The position numbers were made by a program, and so were the translations under genes. A stretch of 64,000 nucleotides of DNA. Origin: Planctomycetota bacterium (GTDB lineage: Bacteria; Planctomycetota; Planctomycetia; Planctomycetales; Planctomycetaceae). Shown here piece after piece: positions 27,670 to 38,155 of this stretch (its first letter is position 1; the number at the start of each line of letters is the position of its first letter). The notes under the pieces were generated by a model that saw only the letters and a list, made by a program, of their open reading frames with translations, did no database searches and was not told the origin of the DNA. The stretch is taken from the NCBI GenBank assembly GCA_030836185.1, contig JAURQH010000019.1, positions 1 to 64,000 of the forward strand. The letters are read 5' to 3'.

Positions 27670-28422
27670 ATGTCGACCGAAAAAACGGAAGCGATCATCA
27701 TTCGACAGGTCGACTTCTCCGAAACCAGCCGTGTGGTCACTTTTTACACACGCGAATTTGGTAAGGTTCCGCTGTTAGCTAAAGGAGCGAAACGACTTAA
27801 GGGTCCGTTCGAGTCTGGTCTTGACCTGCTTTCGATCTGTGACATAGTCTTCATTCGTAAATCCTCGGGAAGTCTGGGGATTTTGACCGAATCACGTTTG
27901 AAGAAACGGTTTCAGAACACTCATCGTGAGCTGATTCGATTGTACGGTGGATATTATTTCGCCGAACTGTTAGATGGTTTGAATGAGGAATTCGATCCGC
28001 ATCCCGGATTGTATGATGCCGCCCATCAATCATTGATTCGGTTAGACAATGAAGTTTCCATTCCACGGTTAGCCATCATTCTGTTTGAGTTGGCTTTACT
28101 GCGGGAAATTGGACATTTACCGAATTTTGAAACCTGTTTGAAATGCGACCGGCCCACTACTGAAGGGGCACCGTTCGCTTACTGGGTCTCTCAGGGAGGG
28201 CTCTTATGCCGTCGCTGTCAGACTCGAGAATATGAAAACAATCGAATTGGGTTAGAAGCTGTCCAATGGTTACGACAATTGTCGGTACCGGCGGCTATCG
28301 AACCTGAGAACCTTGATGAGAAGATTTTACGAGATATGAACAACGTGACGACCTCCGCAGTCTCTTACGACTTGGGGCGTCGTCCGAAAACATTACGATA
28401 TTTGCAGACCCTTTCCCGATAA
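27670..28422 (+). CDS. recO: DNA repair protein RecO
   Basis: 250 residues, family length. RecO with RecR loads RecA in the RecF pathway. The N-terminal OB fold (EAIIIRQVDFSETSRVVTFYTREFGKVPLLAKGAKRLKGPFESGLDLLS) and the zinc site C156-x2-C159 ... C180-x2-C183 (CLKCDRP, LLCRRCQ) are present. Upstream 167 bp holds no convincing gene. Confidence 0.94.
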   Translation: MSTEKTEAIIIRQVDFSETSRVVTFYTREFGKVPLLAKGAKRLKGPFESGLDLLSICDIVFIRKSSGSLGILTESRLKKRFQNTHRELIRLYGGYYFAELLDGLNEEFDPHPGLYDAAHQSLIRLDNEVSIPRLAIILFELALLREIGHLPNFETCLKCDRPTTEGAPFAYWVSQGGLLCRRCQTREYENNRIGLEAVQWLRQLSVPAAIEPENLDEKILRDMNNVTTSAVSYDLGRRPKTLRYLQTLSR

Positions 28423-28570
28423 TTTTCCTGTCATTCGACAATTCCCCTCCCACAGTCCCATCCTATCTGTTACAAATCCGGCCCGGTTCAGGGACGGTTA
28501 TTCAGATCTCCCCCCCGAAATACTTCCGGTCTCAAGGACGAGTCTCGGATCATTTGAAGAAGTGGAACCG

Positions 28571-29917
28571 ATGGATCGACATCCCATTTGCCACAGTCAC
28601 CTGAAATCGATGCTGATACTCTGCGCAATCATGACAGTATTGCCAGGTTGCAGTTCGTTCAGTTTGTTCGGTCGAAAGTCTGAAGACGAACGACTGGGAG
28701 CGATGAGTAAAACAGACAACGTCAAAGGACCACTCGAACGAGTGCTCTCTTGGACCGAGAAAACTGATATTGAAGAGCTCCGCCGCAATCCCGGTTACTA
28801 CGAATTAGGACGCGATGAATTTCAATATGCCGAGAAACTTTATCAGCAACGTGACTGGAAAGCCGCCGAAGGAGAGCTGAAGTCTGTTGTGAAAAAATAC
28901 GATGACTATGCTGTCAAAGAAGATGCTCTGTTTTTACTGGGTGAGCTTTATTTTGAAACAAAACGATACCCGGAAGCAACAGACGCTTTTGCCGAGTTAA
29001 CGAAAGACTTCCCTTCAACTCGCTATCAATCAAAAATCAGCAATCGCATGTTTACGATTGCCGGTATCTGGCTCGACTTCCCGGATGTGGTACAAGCCAG
29101 CGATATCAAACTGGCATCGAATCTCGATAACACGACCAGCATGAGTGTTCCCGATCACGAACGTGATTCCTGGGATCCGACTCTGGCTGTTCCATTTTTA
29201 CCGAACTTCCACGATTCGACTCGTCCGACCTTCGACACCGAAGGTCGCGCGTTGGAATCTCTGAAATCGATTTGGCTCAACGACCCGACCAGTAATCTTG
29301 CCGACGATGCCTTGATGATGACGGCCAGCCATTACCTGCGTAAAGGGGACAGCGTCCGAGCCGATGAATACTTCGCCGCGCTGCGTCAGAACTATCCTGA
29401 TAGCCCCCACTTCAAGAACTCGTTTATTCTTGGTTCTCATGTGAAGCTCATGAGCTACGAAGGAACCAGTTACGATGGAACACGTCTTGATGAAGCGGAA
29501 CAGTTGAAAGAATCGGCCTTACGGATGTGGCCCGATTCAGAAATGAGAGGCCGCTTGAAACAGGAACTGCAAATCATTGAAGAAGCAAAAGCAAAACGAG
29601 AATGGGCTCGCGTGGAATTTTACAACAAGAAAGGTCGCGACGATTCAGCCGCCATCTACTGTCGTGAAATCCTGCGTCTGTATCCCGATACCAAATACGC
29701 ACAAAGTGCCCGTCAATATTTAAGTACCAACGAGATCAACCGACCAGCGGAAGCAAAACAGTCTGCCCGCAGTTGGAACTGGAGCTTGTTCCCAAGGCTG
29801 GAAAGTGTGCCTGAAGAAGAGACTTCGGGAAAGTCGGAGTTTACTCCCCGCGATAATCCATCAAGTTCTGAACCTGAACCGCGTCCTTATGATCAAACGG
29901 GACGGGTTCGATTATAG
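28571..29917 (+). CDS. TPR lipoprotein, BamD/YfiO-like
   Basis: 448 residues from the ATG at 28571; the frame also has a GTG at 28562. A lipobox-type signal ends in VLPGCSSFS. Residues about 75-200 hold TPR units (EKLYQQRDWKAAEGELKSVVKKYDDYAVKEDALFLLGELYFETKRYPEATDAFAELTKDFP, seen here by its alternating pattern) like those of BamD, which helps insert outer-membrane proteins. More TPR-like helices lie at about 235-300 and 330-380. A long C-terminal tail is Ser/Glu/Pro-rich. BamD is usually about 245 residues, so this is a longer relative. The LptE-like gene follows 18 bp downstream. Confidence 0.75.
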   Translation: MDRHPICHSHLKSMLILCAIMTVLPGCSSFSLFGRKSEDERLGAMSKTDNVKGPLERVLSWTEKTDIEELRRNPGYYELGRDEFQYAEKLYQQRDWKAAEGELKSVVKKYDDYAVKEDALFLLGELYFETKRYPEATDAFAELTKDFPSTRYQSKISNRMFTIAGIWLDFPDVVQASDIKLASNLDNTTSMSVPDHERDSWDPTLAVPFLPNFHDSTRPTFDTEGRALESLKSIWLNDPTSNLADDALMMTASHYLRKGDSVRADEYFAALRQNYPDSPHFKNSFILGSHVKLMSYEGTSYDGTRLDEAEQLKESALRMWPDSEMRGRLKQELQIIEEAKAKREWARVEFYNKKGRDDSAAIYCREILRLYPDTKYAQSARQYLSTNEINRPAEAKQSARSWNWSLFPRLESVPEEETSGKSEFTPRDNPSSSEPEPRPYDQTGRVRL

Positions 29918-29935
29918 TTTCATTGAATCTGCGTT

Positions 29936-30475
29936 ATGACCCACAGCTCTGCTAAAATTCGTCTTCGTATGATGCTTGCATTTCTGCTGTTCCCTCTTTG
30001 TGGGAATATCGGTTGTGGGTACATGATGGGTTCGTTTCATGCACGCGATGTGAGGACGGTTGCGGTCCCCGTTTTTGAATCAAACAGTTCACGCCGCGGA
30101 ATCGAATATCAACTGACCGAAGCGGTTCAAAACGAAATCAAAGCTCGCACGCCATTTCGTATCGCCAAAGAACCGTATGCCGACACACGGCTTGTAGGCC
30201 GAATCGTTGAAATTCGCAAGGCCCCACTCGGTGAGAACTTTTTTGACGATGCTCGCGATTTGCAGTTTTCACTGGCAGTGAAAGTCGTCTGGGAAGATCT
30301 GCGCAACGGTAACGTCCTTGCCGAACAAACGATTCCCGTTGATCAATTAGGACTCTCATTAGACGCGACTGCGAGCTTTGCTCCAGAATTGGGACAATCT
30401 CAAGCCACCGCAACTCAACGAGCCGTCGATAAACTTGCCATGCAAATCGTCGACCGTATGGAAGCTCCCTGGTGA
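29936..30475 (+). CDS. lptE: LptE-like LPS-assembly lipoprotein
   Basis: 179 residues. Signal ending in NIGCGY, a lipobox with the Cys at about residue 27, then the LptE pattern: VRTVAVPVFESNSSRRGIEYQLTEAVQNEIKARTPFRIAKE, ADTRLVGRIVEIRK, and a C-terminal helix ATQRAVDKLAMQIVDRME. LptE plugs LptD and helps deliver lipopolysaccharide to the outer leaflet. Together with the BamD-like gene 18 bp upstream it forms an outer-membrane biogenesis pair. Sequence identity to E. coli LptE is expected to be very low, so the symbol is given on pattern. Confidence 0.75.
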   Translation: MTHSSAKIRLRMMLAFLLFPLCGNIGCGYMMGSFHARDVRTVAVPVFESNSSRRGIEYQLTEAVQNEIKARTPFRIAKEPYADTRLVGRIVEIRKAPLGENFFDDARDLQFSLAVKVVWEDLRNGNVLAEQTIPVDQLGLSLDATASFAPELGQSQATATQRAVDKLAMQIVDRMEAPW

Positions 30476-30483
30476 GATCGCAT

Positions 30484-31926
<1,443 letters not shown>

Positions 31927-32054
31927 CGACAAAGCCTTTGCTGATCCCAGTGAATAGAAGGCTTTACTCCACCCGTCTCGCATCATAATGTCAAGATCAT
32001 GGCGTCGAGAACATCACGGCAAGATCACACAATAGTTGATCGGGAGTGATCTCA

Positions 32055-32735
32055 TCACGCAACTTTATCGAGTGTGCCGGGCGTGTAGCAGTATTCGATG
32101 GCATTCCCTTTTTTCCCGGTCACTTCCACGCTGCCCGCTTTTCGCAAACAATACGCCATTTTTTGCGCCAACCATCGCGGAACCGAACAGCATCCAGCGA
32201 TTTCTTTTGTGGTGAATGGCTCTTCGGGAAGTTCGGGAAGTAATCCCAGCAAATCGACCGGCGATGCCACTGAAACCCGATGCTGAATTTCGGTCAATTC
32301 GCGATCAATGACTCGATAATCTTTACGCCAACGACGAGATTTCTTTTTGGGAACACGATGTTCCACTTGTTCCGTCAATAAAATTTCGATGATGAGATTC
32401 TCGTGTGGAAAGATATCCTTAAAGTGAACTAATTCATCGAACAGATGTAACAGCGATTCTTTTTTGGGGCTGTACCGCTTGCTGAGAATTTTTCCGTCTG
32501 GCGTTTTCCGCTTGATAATATATTTCTTGGCCGCCAACGGTTTCACCACAGTCAGGGAATGGCTTTTCAAAAGTATTTTGACTTTCGGAGCCAATGACGA
32601 CAAAGACGCCGCCTGAATTTCGATCAACCTTCCATCGGCGATGGCATCGATACGATAGCCGTCAACGACCACCTCCGTCTCGTCAGCCGAGGGAGCGTAC
32701 AAGGTTTTAAGTTGTCGATGCAGGGTCGATTCCAT
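32055..32735 (-). CDS. putative nuclease-like protein with C-terminal winged-helix
   Basis: 226 residues from the ATG at 32735, where family-like sequence begins (ESTLHRQLKTLYAP); the frame is open to 32969. Residues 20-45 read VVVDGYRIDAIADGRLIEIQAA: an Asp (D30) and E39-x-Q41 after a beta hairpin, with Glu near the N-terminus, the spacing of PD-(D/E)XK-type nuclease folds. The middle is basic (KKYIIKRK, RRWRKDYR). The last 60 residues (FTTKEIAGCCSVPRWLAQKMAYCLRKAGSVEV) look like a winged helix. I do not know a name for this family and no activity is proved. It lies divergently 250 bp from the WXG100 operon. Confidence 0.55.
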   Translation of the reverse strand: MESTLHRQLKTLYAPSADETEVVVDGYRIDAIADGRLIEIQAASLSSLAPKVKILLKSHSLTVVKPLAAKKYIIKRKTPDGKILSKRYSPKKESLLHLFDELVHFKDIFPHENLIIEILLTEQVEHRVPKKKSRRWRKDYRVIDRELTEIQHRVSVASPVDLLGLLPELPEEPFTTKEIAGCCSVPRWLAQKMAYCLRKAGSVEVTGKKGNAIEYCYTPGTLDKVA

Positions 32736-32988
32736 GTCGGCCCGAATCCATTCTGATGCCAGTCCTGGAGATGAATTGGAAGTGTAGGTGACGAATACTG
32801 TTGCGCGAAGAGAGGACTCACACGTCGGTTTCTCGAAATAATGCGTGAGATCCCAACTGTCCAAGAATGTACAAATCATGTGAAATAATCGCAGATCCGA
32901 AGAGATACGGGAAAATCTCTGCCATGACGTGCGGATTCTCCGTAGAATGGCAACATCCTTTCTGGTCACGTCTTACGTCAGGTGTCTC

Positions 32989-33261
32989 ATGTCTCAGGCA
33001 ATCGTCAATCCCGAAGAACTTCGTCGCTTCGCACAACAACTGAAACAGTTCAACAGTGGTCTACAGGAACAGATGACGGCACTGGCCGGAAAGATGGAGT
33101 CTCTGTCGACTTCTTGGCGGGATCAGGAGAACAAACGCTTTGCAGAGGAGTTTGAGGAGAATCTCAAATCGATGGCCCGGGTCGTGGAAGTGAATGACGA
33201 GTACATTCCGTTTCTGTTGCGAAAAGCGGATCGCATCGAGGAATATCTTCAACAACGCTAA
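32989..33261 (+). CDS. WXG100-like small protein (first of two)
   Basis: 90 residues from the ATG at 32989 (CAGGTG shortly before). Two predicted helices around the turn TSWRDQENKRFAEEF: W43-x-D takes the place of WxG of ESAT-6 proteins. N-terminal half NPEELRRFAQQLKQFNSGLQEQMTALAGKMESL and C-terminal half EENLKSMARVVEVNDEYIPFLLRKADRIEEYLQ give the helical hairpin and length of the WXG100 family. A clear YxxxD/E export signal at the C-terminus is not seen. It opens an operon with a coiled-coil gene (25 bp gap), a second WXG100-like gene and an FtsK/EccC-like ATPase gene. Confidence 0.78.
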   Translation: MSQAIVNPEELRRFAQQLKQFNSGLQEQMTALAGKMESLSTSWRDQENKRFAEEFEENLKSMARVVEVNDEYIPFLLRKADRIEEYLQQR

Positions 33262-33286
33262 AGGATGACTGTAGGAGAAGAAGACT

Positions 33287-33823
33287 GTGGGAGAATCTGC
33301 CAACATCACATCAGTGGAGGCCATTGCCAATCTTCAGGCTGGGCTGCGCACTCAGCGTGACCGTGCTTCACAGGTGCTCGATACCTACAAACGCGAAATG
33401 CATCGCGTCGTTCAATGGTTTGAAGGAGATCTTCCACTCACCTGGAAACAGGAACTTCGAAGACGTTACGAACAAATGTCCGAATCACGCACAGAGTACG
33501 AAAACTGTAAATTGCGGACGGTTGCCGGTCAGCGATCGAGTTGTTTTGAAGAAAAGAAGAAATACGAACGAGCCAAAAAACGGTTGCAAGAAGGGGAGCG
33601 AAAGGTTGAAAACGTCAAAACATGGAGCAGGAAATACGCCGAAGAAGCCGAAGAGTGCCGTGGACGACTGGGCAAATTCCAAGGTGTTCTCGACAACGAT
33701 CTCGAAAAGTCACTCGCTCTACTCGAACGAACGATTCAATCTTTAGAAAAATACCTTGGTCAGTCGGTCAGTCCGGCTGACTCTGAATCAACGGGAAGTT
33801 CTCGCTCGGCTGAGGAGAGATAA
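33287..33823 (+). CDS. coiled-coil protein of the WXG100/FtsK operon, unknown function
   Basis: 178 residues from a GTG at 33287 with AGGAG 9 bases before it. Almost wholly helical with heptad-like charge pattern over about residues 20-160 (ERAKKRLQEGERKVENVKTWSRKYAEEAEECRGRL). Early part has W44 and W53 (VVQWFEGDLPLTWKQELRRRYEQM) and two cysteines, C74 and C86, in YENCKLRTVAGQRSSCFEEKK that could form a bond. No signal peptide. The family is not named to my knowledge. Placed between two WXG100-like genes with a 1-bp gap to the second, so it is probably a partner or substrate adaptor of the ATPase. Confidence 0.7.
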   Translation: MGESANITSVEAIANLQAGLRTQRDRASQVLDTYKREMHRVVQWFEGDLPLTWKQELRRRYEQMSESRTEYENCKLRTVAGQRSSCFEEKKKYERAKKRLQEGERKVENVKTWSRKYAEEAEECRGRLGKFQGVLDNDLEKSLALLERTIQSLEKYLGQSVSPADSESTGSSRSAEER

Positions 33824-33824
33824 C

Positions 33825-34067
33825 ATGAGAAATTTCGATCTTACCTCACATATTGGCCGTCTTCGTGAGATCGGTGAATCGATTGAAGAAGAATGGAACG
33901 AGACTGCCGAGTCCTGGACCGATTCCAACAGTCAGACGTTTGAAAAAGAACATTTGCAACCGTTCTTCACCGAACTTTCGAATGCCCTCTCGGTCATGCA
34001 ACGGATGTCCGACTTAACGCGACAGGCACAACGCGATTGCGTCCCTGATCGTGAGAGTGATTATTGA
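33825..34067 (+). CDS. WXG100-like small protein (second of two)
   Basis: 80 residues from the ATG at 33825, one base after the previous stop, with GGAGAG 6 bases before it. Two helices around W31-T-D (ESWTDSNSQTFEKEHLQPFFTELSNALSVM), like the turn of the first WXG100-like protein, though overall similarity to it is low. C-terminal DCVPDRESDY is acidic. WXG100 proteins normally pair, so these two could form a heterodimer. Confidence 0.65.
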   Translation: MRNFDLTSHIGRLREIGESIEEEWNETAESWTDSNSQTFEKEHLQPFFTELSNALSVMQRMSDLTRQAQRDCVPDRESDY

Positions 34068-34144
34068 TAAACAATTTTTCGGAAAGACGGCGGGCCTCAT
34101 TCCATGACAGACAAGAGATTAAAACTCAAACACCAAGGTGCCCG

Positions 34145-37100
34145 ATGAGCGAATCACCATTGATCGGACAATACGAAAGTTTGTTGAATCAACTTCAAGC
34201 CACGGTTAGCCGCAGGCTCGAACACGAAGCACAACTTCAAGCCATCGAAAACGCTGCTGACCAACCTTATCCCCAACAACTGGAGACGGAACAGGAACAG
34301 ATCTCGGCTGATTTTGAGGCTCGCCTGCAAACAGTTTACGATCAAAAAGCCGACGCGGTTTCTCAAGTGGAACGGACTTTTGAGACGGAAAAGAATCGCA
34401 TTGAAGGTGAGTACCGTAACACGATTCATCAACTCAATACAGAATACAAATCTGAGACCACACAAACCGGAGACGAATTTCAGCAAAATCGCTGGATGAT
34501 GAGTTCCATTGTGGATGACGATTCCGAAGAGAGCCCAAAACGCAAACTCGATAATTTAATCCATCGCCAACAAAAAGTGCGAATGGAAATGGGGGTCGAA
34601 CTCGATCATCTGGAAGAGCTCAGCGATCAAGCCAAGCAGATTGTCGAACGCCGCAAGCACGGCATCACGGAACCCGCTCCCAGTGAAATTCAAAAATCAA
34701 AAAATGCCGGCGAAGCACATGATCTATTTCTCGAAGCCGAGGAAAAGTGTCGAAATTCGTACGAAACGCTCAAAAAACAACAGTTTGCATATTGGTTTTC
34801 AGGTCCACGGTTACTGTTATTGATGCTGATTCTGGCCGGAAGTGTGGGTGGCAGCTTGGTCCTGTTTCTGGATCGCAGCGCACTTGGTTTTTCCAGCATC
34901 GATCAGAATATTTGGTACGCCATGACGGGAGGCGCGGGTGCCATATTCAGTATCCTGACGGCGTTGATTTGTTGGGATGTTTCGCGACGACAGACCCGCG
35001 ACGCTTATGAGGAATTCGTCACTCGACTGTATCAAGTACGTGCTGCCGTGACACGTTGGGAAGCGATCTCTGAGCGAGAGCAAGCGAAGCATGAAGAAAT
35101 CTACGAAACGCATTATCGCAAATTGATGGAACATCGTGAACGCTCCATCGAACAGTTCGAAGAACAGCGCGACGACCGCATCCAATCGCTCGAACAACAA
35201 CAGCAGCAAAAGCTCAAAGCGGCTGAAGAAGAACGACAGGCAGCATTGGCGCCCGTCATGTCACAGCTTGAACTCAGCAAACAAGAAATTGAAACCAGTT
35301 ATCAAGAGAAAATTGATTCGCTCAAGAAGAAAAAGAGTGCAGCCCTCCAGACAGCTCAAGAGGCATTCGATCAACAAATTCAACAGCGGACTGAACTCAT
35401 CAACTCTGCCCGCAATCAGCTCATTCAGGGCTGGATGAGCGGACTCAACGAAGCGGCCGCAATCTGTGAACAAATTAGCGAGCAAGCCACTCCCCCAACC
35501 GATTGGGACCGCATTGCCGCCGATGATTGGCAGCCACCGGAAACCATCCCTGCCGACCTGCCGCTGGGCATGTTTGGCACGATGCTCGGCTTCTTTGAAA
35601 ATGGACCGGCCACGCAAAACTTTCTGCCACCTCACGATTCAGATTGGACAGTCCCCGCCTCATTGCCGTTTCCGGCAAAGCCTTCATTTATTGTGAACTA
35701 CGAGGGTGAGGAAGGTCGATCAGCGGCAGAATCGTTGTTGCAAATGTCCATGTTGCGATTGCTGACGGGCATTTCTCCGGGGAATTTGCGATTCACTGTG
35801 CTCGATCCCGTAGGGTTGGGAGAGCCCTTTTCTTCCTACATGCATTTGACGGATGATAACGAGTTGCTGATCACCAATCGTATTTGGACTGAACCGAATC
35901 AAATCGATAAACAACTCGCCGATCTCACTGAGCACATGGAAAATATTTTCCAGACATACCTTCGCAATCAATTCGCCAACATCGAAGAATACAACGAACA
36001 TGCCGGGGAAGTCGCCGAGCCCTACCGCGTGTTGGTTGTTTCTGGTTTTCCGCAAAGCTTCAGCGAACGAGCCGCACAACGTCTCGCCAGTATTGCGAGT
36101 AGTGGCCCACGTTGTGGCGTCTATCTATTATTCAGTCACGACACCAGCCGCAAATTACCACGTGATTTTGAAATGGAGTCGATCACGGCCAATGCCACCG
36201 TCATCGATTGGAGACAGGATCATTTTGAAACATCCAGTTTTGGTCAACCGCCGCTGTTACTTTCTCCCGATGAATCACCCGCGCCGTCTGAATTTTCTGC
36301 AATTGTCAAAAAGATCGGGAAGCTTTCCACGACGATGAAAAAAGTGGAAGTTCCCTTTCATCGCATTGCTCCCAACGACGCGGAATTCTGGTCCCATGAT
36401 TCACGCCACGGCATCGATATTCCTCTCGGACGTGCCGGTGCGACACGGTTACAACATTTGCGGCTCGGCAAAGGAACATCTCAGCATGTGTTGATTGCCG
36501 GTCGAACCGGTTCCGGGAAATCGACGTTACTGCATATCATGGTGACCAACGCGGCTCTGTTTTATTCCCCCGATGAACTGGAATTTTATCTGATCGACTT
36601 CAAGAAAGGGGTCGAGTTCAAAACATATGCCTCGCATCATTTGCCCCATGCCCGCGTGATTGCCATCGAATCGGATCGCGAATTTGGTTTAAGCGCGCTG
36701 CGAAAACTTGACGACGTGATGAAAGAACGGGGAGACCTCTTTCGAGACGCAGGAGTCCAGGACATCGCCGGTTGGAGGAACAATCATCCCGATCAAAAGA
36801 TGCCTCGGATGATTCTTATGATCGACGAGTTTCAGGAATTCTTCGTCGAAGATGACCGCATCGCTCAAGATGCCACGTTGTTGCTCGACCGTCTCGTCCG
36901 GCAAGGTCGCGCGTTCGGGATCCACGTTTTACTTGGCTCCCAAACACTGGGAGGAGCCTATTCTCTCGCTCGAACCACTTTGAGCCAAATGGGAGTTCGC
37001 ATCGCGCTGCAATGCAGTGAATCGGATGCGCATCTGATTTTGAGTGAAGAGAATACGGCGGCCCGGTTACTCACTCGGCCGGGAGAAGCCATCTACAACG

Positions 37101-38155
37101 ATGCCAACGGCATGATGGAGGGAAACAGTCCCTTCCAAATTGCCTGGCTGGAAGATAAAGAACGAGAATCACAGCTCCATCGAATCCAACAAGCAACTGA
37201 CCGCCTGCGTCAGTCCGATGCTTCGTTTGCCGATGACGAATGTGTGGTCTTTGAAGGAAATATTCTGGCCGACCCGGCTCTCAATCCCTCATTGATGACT
37301 CAAATTCGTGGCGAAACAGAACCGACTGAGCCGTTGCGTCTCTGGTTGGGTGATCCGGTCACCATCGGCAAGCCAGCTTCACTTTCGCTCTCTGCTCAGC
37401 CGGGCCAAAATGTGCTCATGGTGGGCTCTGATGGAGACGACGTCAGTGGATTGTTGTTGCTTGGTTTACTGAGTCATCGCGACCATTCTTGTGAAGATCT
37501 CCCGAGTGGATTTTTACTCGATGGGGGAACGATCACCAATGAGGGTTGGACGGAGGCATTAGCTCGTGCGGAGTCTCATTTGAAAATTGCGACACCCAAC
37601 CATGTCGATGAAATTCTCGAACAGATCACCACCGAAATCGAGTTACGCCGTTGCGATGAGGATCGTGCCGCTATTCCCGTTGTCGTCACGATTGTCGATA
37701 TCACCAAGTTTTCGCAATTGCGGAAGAGTGAAGACGATTTTGGATTTGGAGGTTTCGACAAAGAAAAAACCGTGAGCCCTTCAGCACGCTTTCAGGAAAC
37801 TTTGAAAGACGGACCTTCGCTGGGTGTTCATGTTGTCCTGTGGTGTCACTCGTATAACAATTTTGATCGCTGGTTGAGTCGTAGTTCGCTGAGAGAGTTC
37901 GAATACCGCATCGCCTTTCAGATGGGGGGGACCGATTCCAGCAATCTGGTCGATTCTCCCGCAGCCAGCCGACTCGGTCGCAATCGCGCGTTATTGTATC
38001 GCGATTCGATGGGCACACTGGAAAAGTTCCGACCTTACAGAACACCAACCATCGAGTGGCTGGAGGAAATCATGTCGGTCGAATCGGCAGCCTCCACTAC
38101 TGAACCAGAAAACGACACAGAATCTCCTAATCTCGATGATTTTCAGGTGATGTAA
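34145..38155 (+). CDS. FtsK/SpoIIIE-family membrane ATPase, EccC/YukB-like with coiled coils
   Basis: 1336 residues from the ATG at 34145 (AAGGTG 4 bases before; the frame opens at 34064). Order: coiled coil about 10-215; two membrane helices about 221-243 (LLLLMLILAGSVGGSLVLF) and 254-278; a second coiled coil about 300-425; an ATPase-like module about 500-700 (GEEGRSAAES, DPVGLGEPFSSYMHL) without Walker A; a complete FtsK module with Walker A G786-RTGSGK792-S and Walker B MILMID894-E895, then GSQTLGGAYSLARTTLSQMGVRIALQ; and a third module about 1065-1310 whose Walker A position reads GSDGDDVS. Three tandem modules near WXG100-like genes is the EccC layout of type VII secretion. The coiled coils flanking the membrane hairpin are unlike EccC. 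EccB, EccD, EccE and mycosin genes are not in the window. Confidence 0.85.
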   Translation: MSESPLIGQYESLLNQLQATVSRRLEHEAQLQAIENAADQPYPQQLETEQEQISADFEARLQTVYDQKADAVSQVERTFETEKNRIEGEYRNTIHQLNTEYKSETTQTGDEFQQNRWMMSSIVDDDSEESPKRKLDNLIHRQQKVRMEMGVELDHLEELSDQAKQIVERRKHGITEPAPSEIQKSKNAGEAHDLFLEAEEKCRNSYETLKKQQFAYWFSGPRLLLLMLILAGSVGGSLVLFLDRSALGFSSIDQNIWYAMTGGAGAIFSILTALICWDVSRRQTRDAYEEFVTRLYQVRAAVTRWEAISEREQAKHEEIYETHYRKLMEHRERSIEQFEEQRDDRIQSLEQQQQQKLKAAEEERQAALAPVMSQLELSKQEIETSYQEKIDSLKKKKSAALQTAQEAFDQQIQQRTELINSARNQLIQGWMSGLNEAAAICEQISEQATPPTDWDRIAADDWQPPETIPADLPLGMFGTMLGFFENGPATQNFLPPHDSDWTVPASLPFPAKPSFIVNYEGEEGRSAAESLLQMSMLRLLTGISPGNLRFTVLDPVGLGEPFSSYMHLTDDNELLITNRIWTEPNQIDKQLADLTEHMENIFQTYLRNQFANIEEYNEHAGEVAEPYRVLVVSGFPQSFSERAAQRLASIASSGPRCGVYLLFSHDTSRKLPRDFEMESITANATVIDWRQDHFETSSFGQPPLLLSPDESPAPSEFSAIVKKIGKLSTTMKKVEVPFHRIAPNDAEFWSHDSRHGIDIPLGRAGATRLQHLRLGKGTSQHVLIAGRTGSGKSTLLHIMVTNAALFYSPDELEFYLIDFKKGVEFKTYASHHLPHARVIAIESDREFGLSALRKLDDVMKERGDLFRDAGVQDIAGWRNNHPDQKMPRMILMIDEFQEFFVEDDRIAQDATLLLDRLVRQGRAFGIHVLLGSQTLGGAYSLARTTLSQMGVRIALQCSESDAHLILSEENTAARLLTRPGEAIYNDANGMMEGNSPFQIAWLEDKERESQLHRIQQATDRLRQSDASFADDECVVFEGNILADPALNPSLMTQIRGETEPTEPLRLWLGDPVTIGKPASLSLSAQPGQNVLMVGSDGDDVSGLLLLGLLSHRDHSCEDLPSGFLLDGGTITNEGWTEALARAESHLKIATPNHVDEILEQITTEIELRRCDEDRAAIPVVVTIVDITKFSQLRKSEDDFGFGGFDKEKTVSPSARFQETLKDGPSLGVHVVLWCHSYNNFDRWLSRSSLREFEYRIAFQMGGTDSSNLVDSPAASRLGRNRALLYRDSMGTLEKFRPYRTPTIEWLEEIMSVESAASTTEPENDTESPNLDDFQVM

